Source: Blastobasis lacticolella
Lineage: Eukaryota > Arthropoda > Insecta > Lepidoptera > Blastobasidae
Length of the DNA: 64,000 nucleotides
Assembly (NCBI GenBank): GCA_905147135.1
Contig: LR990044.1
Coordinates: forward strand, 5,336,122-5,400,121
Direction: 5' to 3'
A program made the position numbers and the translations under genes. Of the stretch, positions 42,557 to 53,896 are shown piece after piece; the stretch's first letter is position 1; every line of letters begins with the position of its first letter. The notes below the pieces were generated by a model, which worked only from the letters and a program-made list of their open reading frames with translations, was not told the origin of the DNA and searched no databases.

Positions 42557-44868
42557 TAAATGATCTCCTTTATAGTAATTTTCATATTGTCGCTGAAGAA
42601 AAAATCACAATCCCGCTGTACAACAAGGACCTTGAATACTTAATTAAACCCCTTTAGAAAGTAGTTTAGGTACACCTTCGTAAATTTCTAGAGGCTGAAC
42701 CTGTGCAAAATCTACAAAAAATAATAGAAAAAGCCCACGTGCCTGTGGTTCGTGACAATGGAGAACTTTCCTATTGAAGACCCTTTAACGGTTCTGAGCA
42801 AAAAATTGTTTGTACATATAATATTATAAAGAGGAAAGGTTTGATTTTTTGTTTGTTTGTTTGTTTGTATTGAATAGGCTTCGAAACTAATGGACCGATT
42901 TCAAAAATTCTTTCACCGTTGGGAAGCTACACTATCCCCGGGTGACATAGGCTATATACCCGTGTACCCGTAGTGGTACCCGTGCGAAGCCGGGGCGGCT
43001 GCTAGTGTATAATATTTACGTTTAAATCCTTATCGAGGTTATTATCAGTTCTGTCGACACTTGGGTCTATTGGGATTTATTGTAATTAGTTATTTAAAAA
43101 GGTCACTATGGAGTCAAATTGTCCAACGTGTCGTGGCTCTCTTTATCTGAGTTTCTGTGTATCTATCTGTCTGTGGCATCGTAGCTCCCGAACGGATAGG
43201 CCGATTTAGATGCGGTTTTTTCTGTTTAATAGCCAGTTTGATCGAGATGGTTCCTGGCTTTGTTTCATTAAAATAGATTATGGTGGTTTCGATTATATTT
43301 AAGCATAATATGAAAACTTGGTAATGGGGTTATGCGATTTTTTCTGTTGGTTTGTTTATAAATAGTATTGTTTTTCTGCCGGCTGGTAAGGTCTCCCTCC
43401 ACCCTAGTACTCCATGTATGAACTGTCCAGACTGACTTGTCTTATTTAGTGAACAAACAAAACCCAAAAAACCACTTGCCGTATTAATTACCCTACGTAC
43501 ATTACGTTCATTGTTTCTAGATGTCCTGAATTATATAAGAAGCACATATAATGTAAATTTTAACGAATAACGACCACGCTAAGTCCAAATCGCTTTAAAA
43601 AAAAAAAAATTAAAAATCTCTGTATGGCAACTGATGCCATGTCTTTTATCCGTCCTAGAACGTCATTCATAAAAGTCATAACAAAGAATTTGACTGATTT
43701 GAAAAATATTGTTGAGGCTATTGGCACATTGGAGCGTAGCATTCATTCTGGCCAAATTTGGAAATATGTGTAATTATTATATTGTTTTATGTACAATAAA
43801 AAATTTAGGAGTTCTCCAAATTGTATTATTTAAGCGAAAATAATTAGAGAACTGAGTAACGGAATACCTATTTGACAATCCTGGAGATCTCACTTCACAG
43901 CAGCGGCCTATTTGACACCTTTTTATGTGGAAAGTACAGCGCCAAAAACTTATCGGACCCGCAGCTCGTGTCAAATGTGTCAAAGAAAAACAACGACGGA
44001 TCCGCACGAACACGCGTCGATGCGTTTTCAGTGTGTTCGACTATGAGTAATTTCCATAGAAACCGATGACCGCTCAAATAACTTTATGTCACGCACTAAC
44101 ACACGTCACGCACAACTGTACAGTGCTGCGTTCTAGTGTGCGGATCGCCTAAATAATAATGGACAATGACTGACAAGGACAGATTATCCAACAGATATTG
44201 CCATATCCACATTTTATATTTTCTACCACTGTCAGTTGATTCGGATCAAGCGTGGTCCTATTATACTTGTATTTAACAGAATTTTAAGCAGCCGAAGTAG
44301 CGGACAAAAATGCTAGTTAAGTATCTACGAGCACCAGTTAATTTATGGCTCTGTTTACACCTATTTTCTAAATACTAATAAAAGGTTTTTATTTAAATTG
44401 GTGTTTCAAATAAATAAAATAATATAAAAAAATAAAATATTCTTAGCGCGCTGGACTCTCGTCTAATTATTAGAGTTTTTAAGTATATATATTAACAGTA
44501 GAACTGAAAGGTGTTCACTCATCATAGACGGTACACACGTGTGCACCTACAATACTGGTTTTACGTGGAGCTTTCCTACAAAAAGTGCATCTATCATTAC
44601 TCGAATAGAATATAAGAAAATATACCTGCGACGCTAACCGTGCCGACAAAACCTACGAGTACGGATACGTAGACTGGGATTATGAATCAGGTGTAACCAA
44701 ACATCGCGGACAAACCCTCTTTTAGCCCCGACTGGGGCTCGTCAGTGGATCCTGAATATTGAAGGGGTTCTATTGCCATGTGCCAGTGGCACGAGGGAAA
44801 ATGCGACGAGCTTGACATGCCTTGAGCTTCACCTTTTTTTGTTGCAGTCACAATCAGCTTTGATTGAA
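42557..44868 (+). repeat. B-tail, second part, with insertions
   Basis: Tail module at 42,585-42,810. The segment 43,430-44,255 is not in other B-tails; part of it (43,565-43,700) is a reverse copy of a repeat also at 22,470-22,600. Frames here are short and overlapping. Confidence 0.55.
42825..43005 (+). mobile_element. Lep1-like non-autonomous Helitron
   Basis: 181 bp starting TATAAAGAGGAAAGG, with GACATAGGCTATA inside and the 3' end GCGAAGCCGGGGCGGCTGCTAG, which forms a short GC hairpin before CTAG. It is inserted without target duplication in an AT context. Confidence 0.8.
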
Positions 44869-44893
44869 CCTTTTGAAAGCGTTGAAGCGCAAG
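44869..44893 (+). other. bZIP zipper scrap at a B-tail/A-tail junction
   Basis: TTTTGAAAGCGTTGAAGCGC matches the zipper end of the fragment at 52,583. B-tail sequence lies to the left and A-tail sequence to the right. Confidence 0.6.
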
Positions 44894-46799
44894 TAGTTGT
44901 CGGTTGTATTTATTGTTGCGTGGTAAATAATATCTTGCCAAATAGGTAGCTAAACCTTCCCCTACCAGAAAAGAGGTCCTACGGAAGGCCCAATAAGCAG
45001 TTGTTTTTACAACGGTTTCACTATAATTTTCTTACGCATTTTACTGAATTTGAACATTTGCGGTTACTTGAGATTACAAAGCGTCTTCCGCTTGCTGCAG
45101 AGGTCCAAGTTTTCACAATACATTGTTAAATAGCGTGACTATAATTTATATCATACAATAGACTTTGCAAGACTCTTTAAATTTTTGGCGCCTTGAGGCA
45201 TTGCCAATATAACCTAACCGACAGAAAAAGTCGGATAATCCCCGACTAAGTTATAAACTACTAAACCAATTTTAATGAAACACCTCCATTAAACTGGCTT
45301 TCAAATAGAGAAAACCGCATCTTAATCAGTACGTTCATTCGAGACCTACTATGCCACAGACAGATACTCAAAGCCACAGATAAGTACACACGTCAAACTT
45401 ACTACGCCCCTCTTTATTCGTCCGGGGTTAAAGAGAGACAGGAAGCACTTCCTTCTTACATAAAAATTGCGTCTCACGCTGCAAAATATTGTCAACACAT
45501 AGACTGTGATTACGAATCTAGTGTAAATAAACATCACCGACGAACAACCTTCTTTTTACCCGGACCGTGGCTCGTCAGTAAATCCTGAATAGATACGGAA
45601 GGGGTTCTGTTGCCATGCGCGAGTGGCACGTGGGAAAATGCGAAGTCCTTGTACTACAACTTTTTTGTTGCAGACGCAGTCAGCTCCAAGATTTGCAGAT
45701 CAATAAATTTGAGTGGACACTTACGTAGCTGTGGTTCCGTTTAGATTTTTTAGATAAGACAAATACATCAATTAGAACTACTAAAAAAACGAAGCCCGAG
45801 TTCCAGAAAAAGTAATTGTAAAAGTAATAACATTGCGGACTTATTGCCTTTGAAGTCTGTATCAAAAGATTTTTTATAAGCTTTATTTTTATGAGAGTTT
45901 GGTACAAAGTTCAATCATGTTACCCTCGAAGCTAATAAAAAAACAATAATTAATTTCTATAGCTGATACATACCTTAAAGTTCTGTTGGTGATATATACC
46001 TGAAAGCCTTTTGCGTACCTAATCATTGTCATCATCAGACATCATTAACCGATTGTTCCTGTTTGTATGATAAGGTAGCCAGCGCAATTACAGTCACTAA
46101 AGAGCAAAATCTGTATCAAAAAACTAAACCTAAAGGACGTCACATTATCGCACGTGATTGTGGCGCGTAGCCATAGAACCCATTTTCAGGATCCACTGAT
46201 TGATTCCTACTCCAATCAATATGTAGTCATAGTAGTTGTAGTGTAAATTGAACTTCAAATATTTTTTTCGTTGTCGTTATCATCAGTTTTTGTTATAGAT
46301 TCCATGACCTACCTCAATCGAGTAATCCTAAAATAGGAAAATGCATAAAAAGTTTCTTTTCGTGAATCCATTAAAAAATATCACTGTTGTCCCATTATCC
46401 CACGTGCCTATACTTTGTACAAATCAACGGAAGCCCTTCCGTATCGAATACCAGTCAGCGGTACAAAGCAAAAAAATTGTTTGAGCGTTTCGTTTACCTA
46501 AATACCAAGCGATGTTTCATGGCGATTGGCATATGAAAATTTGTTCATCCTGTTCCCGAGAATTAATAGGTATTGCTAAGAATCAGTCTCGTGGAGCGAA
46601 GAATTCTCCATTTAATAATTATGTATATGTATGTCTATAATACCTATGCACGTAATATACCTACATACATATACACCTTCCGGACAAAATTCTAATTATA
46701 GTAAAACCGCATCAAAATTCGTTGCGTGATTTAAAAGTTAGCGGATATACCTACACTGACAAAAGCGCTAAGTGACTTTATTTTATAGGTAGGTACTAT
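44894..46799 (+). repeat. A-tail and upstream spacer
   Basis: A-tail (44,894-45,480), then a CACGTG segment (45,628) and a region collinear with 38,050-39,030. An extra segment of about 280 bp (45,760-46,045) is unassigned. No gene is seen. Confidence 0.55.
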
Positions 46800-46800
46800 G

Positions 46801-48254
46801 ACGTTGACCAGCATGATTTGCTTTTGAGAAAGTTGGAAGTGTATGGCATTAATGGCACTTCTCATGAATTATTGAAGTCATTTTTATCTGATAGAAGACA
46901 AACGGTGGAAGTTACCATGAAAGGACGTAGATCGGCAGACGCTAGTGTAACTACTGGAATTCCACAAGGGTCCTCGTTGGGGAATATTCTATTTCTAGCA
47001 TTTATTAATGATCTTCCGTCTTCGATCACTGTAGGCCTACTTAACTTATTCGCTGATGACACGACGGCAGTTGTTGGTGCACGATCATATAGCGAGCTTA
47101 ATTTCAAAATAAATGATCTTCACGTGCAACTAAAGCAGTGGTTCACTATTAATGGTTTGGTATTAAATGAATCGAAATCCTGTGTGATGGTGTTCACAGC
47201 AACGGGCGTCCCACGTCCAGTTGGTTTAATTACGGCTCCAATTCCAAATTGTGAATGCTGCAAATTCTTAGGATTAACATTGGACTCGACAGTCAATTGG
47301 AAGGCCCATATCGGAGTGCTGTGTGACCGGTTGAGTGGGGCAGCGTATGCGTTGCGGAAGCTGAGGCCACTTGTCTCGACGGATGTGCTACGGCAAACCT
47401 ACTTTGCTCATTTCCATTCCATCATGTCCTACAGCAATATTCTGTGGGGCGATTCCACAGAATCAGGCCGCATTCTAATGCTTCAAAAACGAGCTGTTAG
47501 GATAATGGGGAATGTAGGAACCAGGCATACGTGCAGGACACTTTTTAAAGAGCTGCAAATTATGACTGTGTATTCATTGTACATATACAACACCATAACC
47601 TTTGTTAGGCGAAATTTGTCATGTTTCACCCGTCGTACGGGCGAAGAGCGCGGTCTGCGCGGCGCGGGGCGACTAGCCTCCGTACCACGGCGTACCGCGT
47701 TAGCGGAAAAAAATCCGCGAGTTATAGGTCCTACCCTGTACGAACATTTGCCTATACTCCTTAGAGGTGAACAAAATGACGAAACGTTTTATCGCCAACT
47801 GAAAAACCTTTTATTGAACAATGTATTTTATTCTGTTAAAGTATTTTTAAGTCATAATTTCAACGAAAACTATTCATAATAAAAAAATTGCATTATCTTA
47901 TTGACATTTAGTATTAAAATTGTAACTATGTTTTGATTTATTTATTTTTAAGGTTTGACATTGTTATTATGGATGGTTTTATTTTGACATTTTATACTGT
48001 AAACTGACACAATTTGTACATTATTGAATGTATTACCTTTTGACATTTAATTACGTTATTTAAATTTATTTTATTGACATGTATTTTTCATTGACATGTT
48101 TTACATTATGTAATCATTTTATTAATTACGTATATAACTTTTGATAATTTGTATAAATCCATTATATTTGACGATCCCTTTTCACAAAAATGTATTTAAA
48201 TATATCTTAAATGTATTATCTTGTGTAAGAGTAATAAAATAAATCTAAAATCTA
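46801..48254 (+). mobile_element. 5'-truncated LINE
   Basis: Inserted in the upstream region of copy C. CTATG is repeated on both sides (46,796-46,800 and about 48,259). The 3' end carries TAATAAAATAAATCTAAAATC-type repeats. The empty site is at 30,925. Confidence 0.8.
46803..47879 (+). pseudogene. LINE reverse transcriptase, C-terminal two-thirds
   Basis: 358 uninterrupted codons. It starts within RT block A (DVDQHDLLLRKLEVYGI) and contains block B (TTGIPQGSSLGNILFLAFIND), block C (LFADDTTAV), the CKFLGLTLDSTVNWKAHI segment and a C-terminal region with ILWGDSTESGRILMLQKRAV. The first catalytic Asp region and the endonuclease are cut off. The long clean frame indicates a recent insertion, but the protein is incomplete. 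Confidence 0.85.
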
Positions 48255-48258
48255 AATC

Positions 48259-48532
48259 TATGTACGGAAACAAAAAAGATTTTCAATGATCAACAACACC
48301 ATCATTTCTGTCTGTAATTGTCTGTCAAATAGCCCGGTACCAAATGGCGTCGTCGCGTGCACTAGACAACGGGAAAGGGCAGGTAATCTGTAACCACGAG
48401 GGCTGCAAGGTACGCCCCCGGACCTGCGGCGTGCGAAGTTCGCTGCCGGCAAATTTTGTAGCATTCGTGTCTCGAACTTCCCGGCGGACACTCGTATATG
48501 TTTGAGTTCAGTAACAGGTGTAAAAAGCAGTC
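48259..48532 (+). promoter_or_regulatory. Upstream region of copy C
   Basis: A-type leader. The GACGTC position reads GAAGTT (about 48,435), and the ATGGCGTC segment is shortened. Confidence 0.4.
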
Positions 48533-49051
48533 ATGGCCCAAATTTGGAGACCGTTTGAACCCGTTTTGGAGATTTAGAGACCGTTTAATGACTTAGTAGA
48601 GATTTCACAGCCGCTGCAAAGCCCACAAGAACTCGCTGAAAGGCCATGCTTGCAAGTCGCACCGCCGCAGCCAGTGCAGCAGAGCCCCTAAAAACTTGCT
48701 GATATTCAATGCGAGCAAGTCTCACCGCCGCAACCAGCGCATTAAAGCCTCCAAGAGCTCGCTGAGCTAATTCAATATGACACACTAAGGCAGTGCGTGA
48801 TGGCGAAGGCACCGTCGCCCGATAGGCCACAGATGCGGCGCCCAGTGGCGTCAAACTCCGCTCGCGGCGACGTTTACGCCGCACGGCTTAAGCTTCGGGC
48901 GAAGAATAACCTGGCCGCGAGGAGGAGTCGCGAACAGAGAAAAAAGAACGCGGAGCTCCTCGCGCGCGACGTAACTCTCCTGGAGGAGCAATACGCCCGG
49001 TTGAGACCTATGAAGCTTAAGCGCTACTGCAATAAGTGTCAACGGGACTAG
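48533..49051 (+). pseudogene. bZIP copy C, A/B chimera with stops
   Basis: The 5' part is type A (MAQIWRPFEPVLEI, then TAG where A4 has Trp). Gln/Pro repeats contain further stops. From the VASNS point on it is type B: NNLAARRSREQRKKN, LLEEQYARLRP and KRYCNKCQRD, with a unique insertion (ARGDVYAARLKL) at the join. An internal ATG at 48,797 could give an 84-aa protein holding a complete bZIP, so a short product is possible. Confidence 0.75.
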
Positions 49052-50985
49052 GAACCTCATGTGTGGCAAAAATATTAAAAGTGTGCACGGACACCAATAA
49101 TTTAGGTTAGGTTTACTTTTTTGTGTAGTGTGCGGAATTTCAAACTGCATTTCAAACTTCCAAATGCCTTAAACTGACATTCTCAATTTCTACTTCTTCT
49201 AATTTCGTACCTATCCATGACATTTATGATGATTTTGTCAACCAAGGTCCAAGAAATCAAATATCATAATTATCTTTAAACATGTGTTTCTTTTTCATTA
49301 CTTGCTTTCGTGATTTATATCAGTTTTTGTTTTAGAGGTTGGCAACGCATTGATACCTCTGATGTTGCTAATGTCATAAGAATCAGTGACCACTTTCCCA
49401 GGTGGCCCGTTTGCCTATTTACCTCCAAAATTTTATGATTCTACGTATATGGAAAATGTCCTTTAGGTTTTGATAATTAACTTTGAAGAAAGGAGCAAGA
49501 CAGAAACGACTCCGTCTTTTTAATACTTTGATCAACCTTTAAAAACTATTTTTTCAAACCAATGATAAATATTGATTGATTGATTGTGTGTAAATTCATG
49601 TTTATTGGGTAACCTCAGCCGCGTAGGTAGTACGACCATTACAGACGCTTGGAGATTTTGAATCCGACTGCAATCTTAAAAAAAGCAAACTTTTTGGTTT
49701 TAAGAAATATTTTAGTGGTAGTCGTTTATCAAAACTGTCCCAACTGTATATTTAGAATAATGATATAAATAGTCTTTATTGCTCACAAAATTACAAAAAC
49801 AGAAATTTCATGCATGCTGTTGAAATTGCCAACATGTTGATTGCCTCCATAAAAGTTGTTGGTACTTTCTGCATGGCCTTTATAGTAATTTGCATATTGT
49901 CGCTGAAGAAAAAAAATACAATCACGCTGTACAACAAGGCTTTTAATTTTCTAGAGGCTGTAACTGTGCAAAATCTAAAAAAAAATATAGAAAAAGCCCA
50001 CTCGCATCAAAATATAGCACGTGCCTGTGGTTGGTGACAATGGTTCACCTTTCTATTGAAGACCCTTTAACGGTTTCGAGCAAAAAATTGTTTGTGTGTA
50101 ATATTTACGACTGAATCCTTATCGACGTTGTTATTAGTTCTGTCGACACTTGGGTCTATAGGGATTCATTGTAACCAGTTATTTAAAAAAGATCACTGTG
50201 CAGTCATATTGTCCAACGTGTATGTGGCACTGTTTATCTGAGTTTCTGTGTATCTGTCTGAATGCGATTTTCTCTGTTTGGTAGCCAGTTTAATCGAGAC
50301 GGTTCTTAGCTTAAGCTTATTAAAATCAATTTTGGTGGTTTCGATTATATTTGAGCATAATATGAATACTTGATAATGGGGTTATGCGATTTTTCTGTCG
50401 GTTCGTTTATAAATAGTGTTGTTTTCCTCGGTGAGAAAGGTTTTCCTCCACCCTAGTGCTCCATGTAGGTTTGTTATCCCAACCTTTGATTGGATCCATC
50501 CTCGTTGCCATTTATTCCAACGGGAGCTCAAAATAATACAGCTAGTCAGTACAAACGTATAAAAGAAATATCACCACCTTCAATTTATACAAATTGTGAT
50601 TATTTATAATATTATCTATTCAATATGGTTCCAACGAAAACGGGTGTGGAACGAAGTAAATTACTACTTGTCTCTAACAGAATTTTACGCGGACGAAGTA
50701 GCGGACAATAAAGCTAATTAAGTATATTCCTATCTACGAGCTTCGGTTAATTAATGGCTCTGTTTACACCTATATTTTATATACTAATAACAGTATTTTA
50801 TTTAAGTTGGTGTTTGTAAATAAATAAAAATAAAATATTCTCAGCACGCTGGACTCTCGTCTAATTTTTAAGTAGATATATTAAAAGTAGCACTGAAAGG
50901 TCTTCACTCATCATAGACGGTACACACGTGGCACCTACGACACTGGTTTTACGTGAAGCTTTCCTACAAAAAGTGCAACTATCAT
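49052..50985 (+). repeat. B-tail after copy C
   Basis: Collinear with 18,818-20,860. LINE tail at 49,335-49,425; module at 49,895-50,090. The frame at 49,810-50,037 is not conserved in the other tails. Confidence 0.65.
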
Positions 50986-51119
50986 TACATTATTTTGATT
51001 TTTTTTATATACATACACATATTTTGTATCTTAATCATATTATATTCTCAATGACATCATATTCAAATACATTTTAAATGGAATCTCCAATTGATATTTT
51101 ATGTAATAGTGATATTTTT
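50986..51119. other. AT-rich junction
   Basis: No gene and no recognised repeat; very AT-rich. Confidence 0.4.
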
Positions 51120-51765
51120 TTTATTTTTTTATTTATTCATTTATTTCAGGCAACTGAGGCCCATATCTATAAATACACACACAACATAAATACAAAATAA
51201 ACTGATACAAAATACAGACTAAGATAAAAACTATACCTAAATACAAAATAATATAAATTGTAAACTAATATATAAAAATATAATTTATTAATATCTTAAA
51301 ACCTAACTGGTACTCAAAGTCGTTCGGCGGCACCGGAAATTCTGGGTCGCCCACGGAATCGCCGGTACACCACACCCTTCGGCCAATAATCTTCCCTCAT
51401 GAAGAAATCCAAATCTGCGGTGGGAACCAACGCCACAAACGAGTTGAACGTACGTTCATGGCTTGATTCCAAGAGCTGGACCCTCACGAGGTACTTCTTG
51501 GTTAAGCGGATGTGCTCTTCCACGTCCTTTGCCGTCACCGTGTGGTGAAGGCGAGAGAGGTAGAGCGCCGTCGTAGGTGTCGCAGGGCGCAGCAGGAAGT
51601 TGGGACCGGTTACTGCGGTGCCGCGAAAATTCTGAGCAGAACGACGTCTACTCTTCTTCTGGACCGTGACAAATCCTTCCTCATCACGGTCTACGTCGGA
51701 GGCGAAGGGTATGAGATGTGAAATAGTATTATCGTCTGTTACCCGATCCTTGGGTCATGTTTTTG
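51120..51765 (-). mobile_element. LINE ORF1-only derivative
   Basis: The minus-strand frame 51,765-51,314 reads EEGFVTVQKKSRRRS, then TALYLSRLHHTVTAKDVEEH, then MREDYWPKGVVYRRFRGRPR, the C-terminal part of a LINE gag-like ORF1. A short 3' region and an A-rich tail (51,120-51,310) follow directly, with no ORF2. The upstream part is lost at a stop near 51,765. Confidence 0.65.
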
Positions 51766-52582
51766 TTTGAGGAACACTACTTGGTTATTTTGTTTGTTTG
51801 TTTTATTCACCTTACTTAATGCAACAACATGAACTTTGCTTAATGTATTTAATAGTACCGGCCTAAAATATAGACAGAAACCAGGTTAACCCTGTTAAAT
51901 ACTCCATCATTGCATTTGTGTATCAGTGTCCAGTGGGTTGGGGGAGAGCACAGATACCTACTTACCAGAAGATGTCTCACAATAGAAACGTTTTGATTTT
52001 AGGTATGGGTTCCTACAGTCGAATTTCATTGTGCACTTTTGTATTGTTTAGATATATGAATATTATTTTGTGTTTGCTTCTTTATTGGTTTGGATTACTA
52101 TGTCGAGTAATTGTGTGTGAAATGATCTGTAAAGAGAAGAAAGCACGTTTTGCAAATTTTGCATTGACCCTAAATCATAACATAATGGAGTAACAACGTA
52201 CTTACCATAGGGCACGTCATTATTTGTTCAATAATTAACTTACTAATTAATTCGGTACCTATCTATACATGTAAAAAGTTAGATTTTATACCGTGTTACA
52301 TTAGCTCAGATTGTATTATAGCTTAGTTTAATCGTTTGCGATTTGCGAGCGACATCGTTGATGTGCTCGGTGCGGTGACAGTGTCACAGTGACAGGTGAC
52401 AGCGCTTGAGTTGCGGTTTTTTTTGTTTCTGTGGCCGTGTCTACCGGCTGTTTTTACTGGTCGGTCGGTCTCAGCACTGCCAAGGAAATGCGCTCGATGA
52501 TGCCGCGGCGCCCAGCATTTTAAAATGTTTATAGATTTTATAAATGTTTGTTAAAACCTAATTTAAATAGATGTTTTTAAAT
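51766..52582. other. Unassigned stretch
   Basis: Contains AT-rich DNA and a GC-rich patch at 52,350-52,510 with GTGACAGTGTCACAGTGACA repeats. The frame at 51,918-52,193 has hydrophobic stretches but no family I recognise and no conserved copy. Confidence 0.4.
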
Positions 52583-52773
52583 TTTTGAGCCGCGAGGAGA
52601 GAAATAAGCGCGAAAAGCTCCTCGCGCTTGATGTGGCTGTCACGAAACGGCAATACGCCCTTTTGAAAGCGTTGAAGCGCAAGCGCTGCTGCCAACAGTG
52701 TGAGTTGTATCGTGTACATGTGTGTGAAAAGTACAGTAACTATTATAAGGTTAGGTTTTTTAGTTTTATTTAG
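52583..52773 (+). pseudogene. bZIP fragment D (zipper and tail)
   Basis: Starts inside the basic region (SREERNKREK), keeps LLALDVAVTKRQYALLKALK and RCCQQC, then continues LYRVHVCEKYSN, the same end as A1' and A6'. There is no N-terminal part or intact basic region. It links the two kinds of C-terminal end seen in the array. Confidence 0.7.
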
Positions 52774-53529
52774 TTTAGTTTTGTTAAGGTTTTGTTGTGT
52801 GGTGCTGTTATTTTAAAATTGTTTATATATTTTAAATCGAAAAAAAAAAATAGGTTAGGATTAATATTAGGTTAGGTTACTTTAGTGTACTTTGTGATTT
52901 TGTTTTATTTTTAAGTAGATTTTCGTATAGGATTTAGATTGTCTGTATTTCAAACTTCCAAATGCTTTTAAAATATAATAAAATATTCATCTTTTTTTGT
53001 CCTTGTGGCTATACATCGTATTCCCTTTGATTTAGCCAACCAATAAGTTAGGTGGGTACGGTTCCCACAATATCACGGTATAGGCAATTTTGACGAGTGG
53101 AAGTTTCAATTATCTAAGAGTTTTTAGCTGAATATCTGCTATCAATATTTCTAGGTTTTTGTTGCGTACTAGGTGTTATTCAAGTTATTATTTTTATGTC
53201 ATTATTATTTTATTAACATTAAAAGAGATATTTACAACTTAAACATGAAATTCCACATAAACACTAAAAACCTTACTCTAAATTACCTAAATAAGTAATT
53301 TAGACTAACTTTTTTAAATGAATCTATCGAAAATAAAAACTTTTTTTCAAAATTACTTTTATATAATGGCGTCTCTCCATTGCAGTTGCGTGCGCAGGAC
53401 AATGGAAAGGAGCAGGTAGCCAGCAGCCGCGAAGGCTGCAAGCCACACCCCTAGGTGGCCGGATTATGGAGAGCGCATTGGTGTCTCGGACTTCCCGGTG
53501 AACACTCGTGTTCCATTACGACGACAAAC
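52774..53529 (+). repeat. Diverged A-tail start and upstream of B3
   Basis: A more diverged relative of 3224-3850, then a type B leader from 53,365. The GACGTC part is deleted (CACACCCCTAGGTGGCCGG). Confidence 0.5.
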
Positions 53530-53868
53530 ATGGCTCGACTTTGGAGACCGTGGGAGAATGTTTTAGAAGATGAAGAGGAGCCACAGCCGCAGCAGAGACC
53601 CCTTGAGCGCCCACAACAGGCAAGCGCAAGGCAGCGCTTGATGACGGGGGGACCGTCGCCTAACCAGCTACAGACTCGGCGCCCAGTAGCCTCAAACTCG
53701 TACGCTGCACATCGGGCGAAGAATAACCTGGCCGCGAGGAGGAGTCGCGGACAGAGAAAAAAGCACGCGGAGCTTCTCGCGCGCAACGTGGTTCTCCTGG
53801 AGAAGCAATACGCCCGGTTGAGAGCGATGAAGCTTAAGTGCTGCTGCAATAGGCGTCAACAGGACTAA
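53530..53868 (+). CDS. bZIP protein, type B copy B3 (intact)
   Basis: Encodes 112 aa from cATGG: MARLWRPWENVLEDEEEPQP, GGPSPNQLQ, PVASNS, then AKNNLAARRSRGQRKKH with Gly replacing the usual Asp after SR, three zipper leucines (LLEKQYARLRAMK) and CCCNRRQQD. The last Cys of the CxxC pair is Arg here, so the C-terminal motif is weakened. Its leader lacks GACGTC. AATAAA at 53,891 follows the stop by about 22 nt. Confidence 0.73.
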   Translation: MARLWRPWENVLEDEEEPQPQQRPLERPQQASARQRLMTGGPSPNQLQTRRPVASNSYAAHRAKNNLAARRSRGQRKKHAELLARNVVLLEKQYARLRAMKLKCCCNRRQQD

Positions 53869-53890
53869 GAACCACATATGTGGCGATAAT

Positions 53891-53896
53891 AATAAA
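53891..53896 (+). terminator. Poly(A) signal of B3
   Basis: AATAAA followed by AGTGCTCAAGG, as after B1. Confidence 0.5.

Noticed and set aside
51918..52193. A small membrane protein of 91 aa
   Set aside because: It has hydrophobic segments but no recognised family, no second copy and no promoter or poly(A) context that I can defend.
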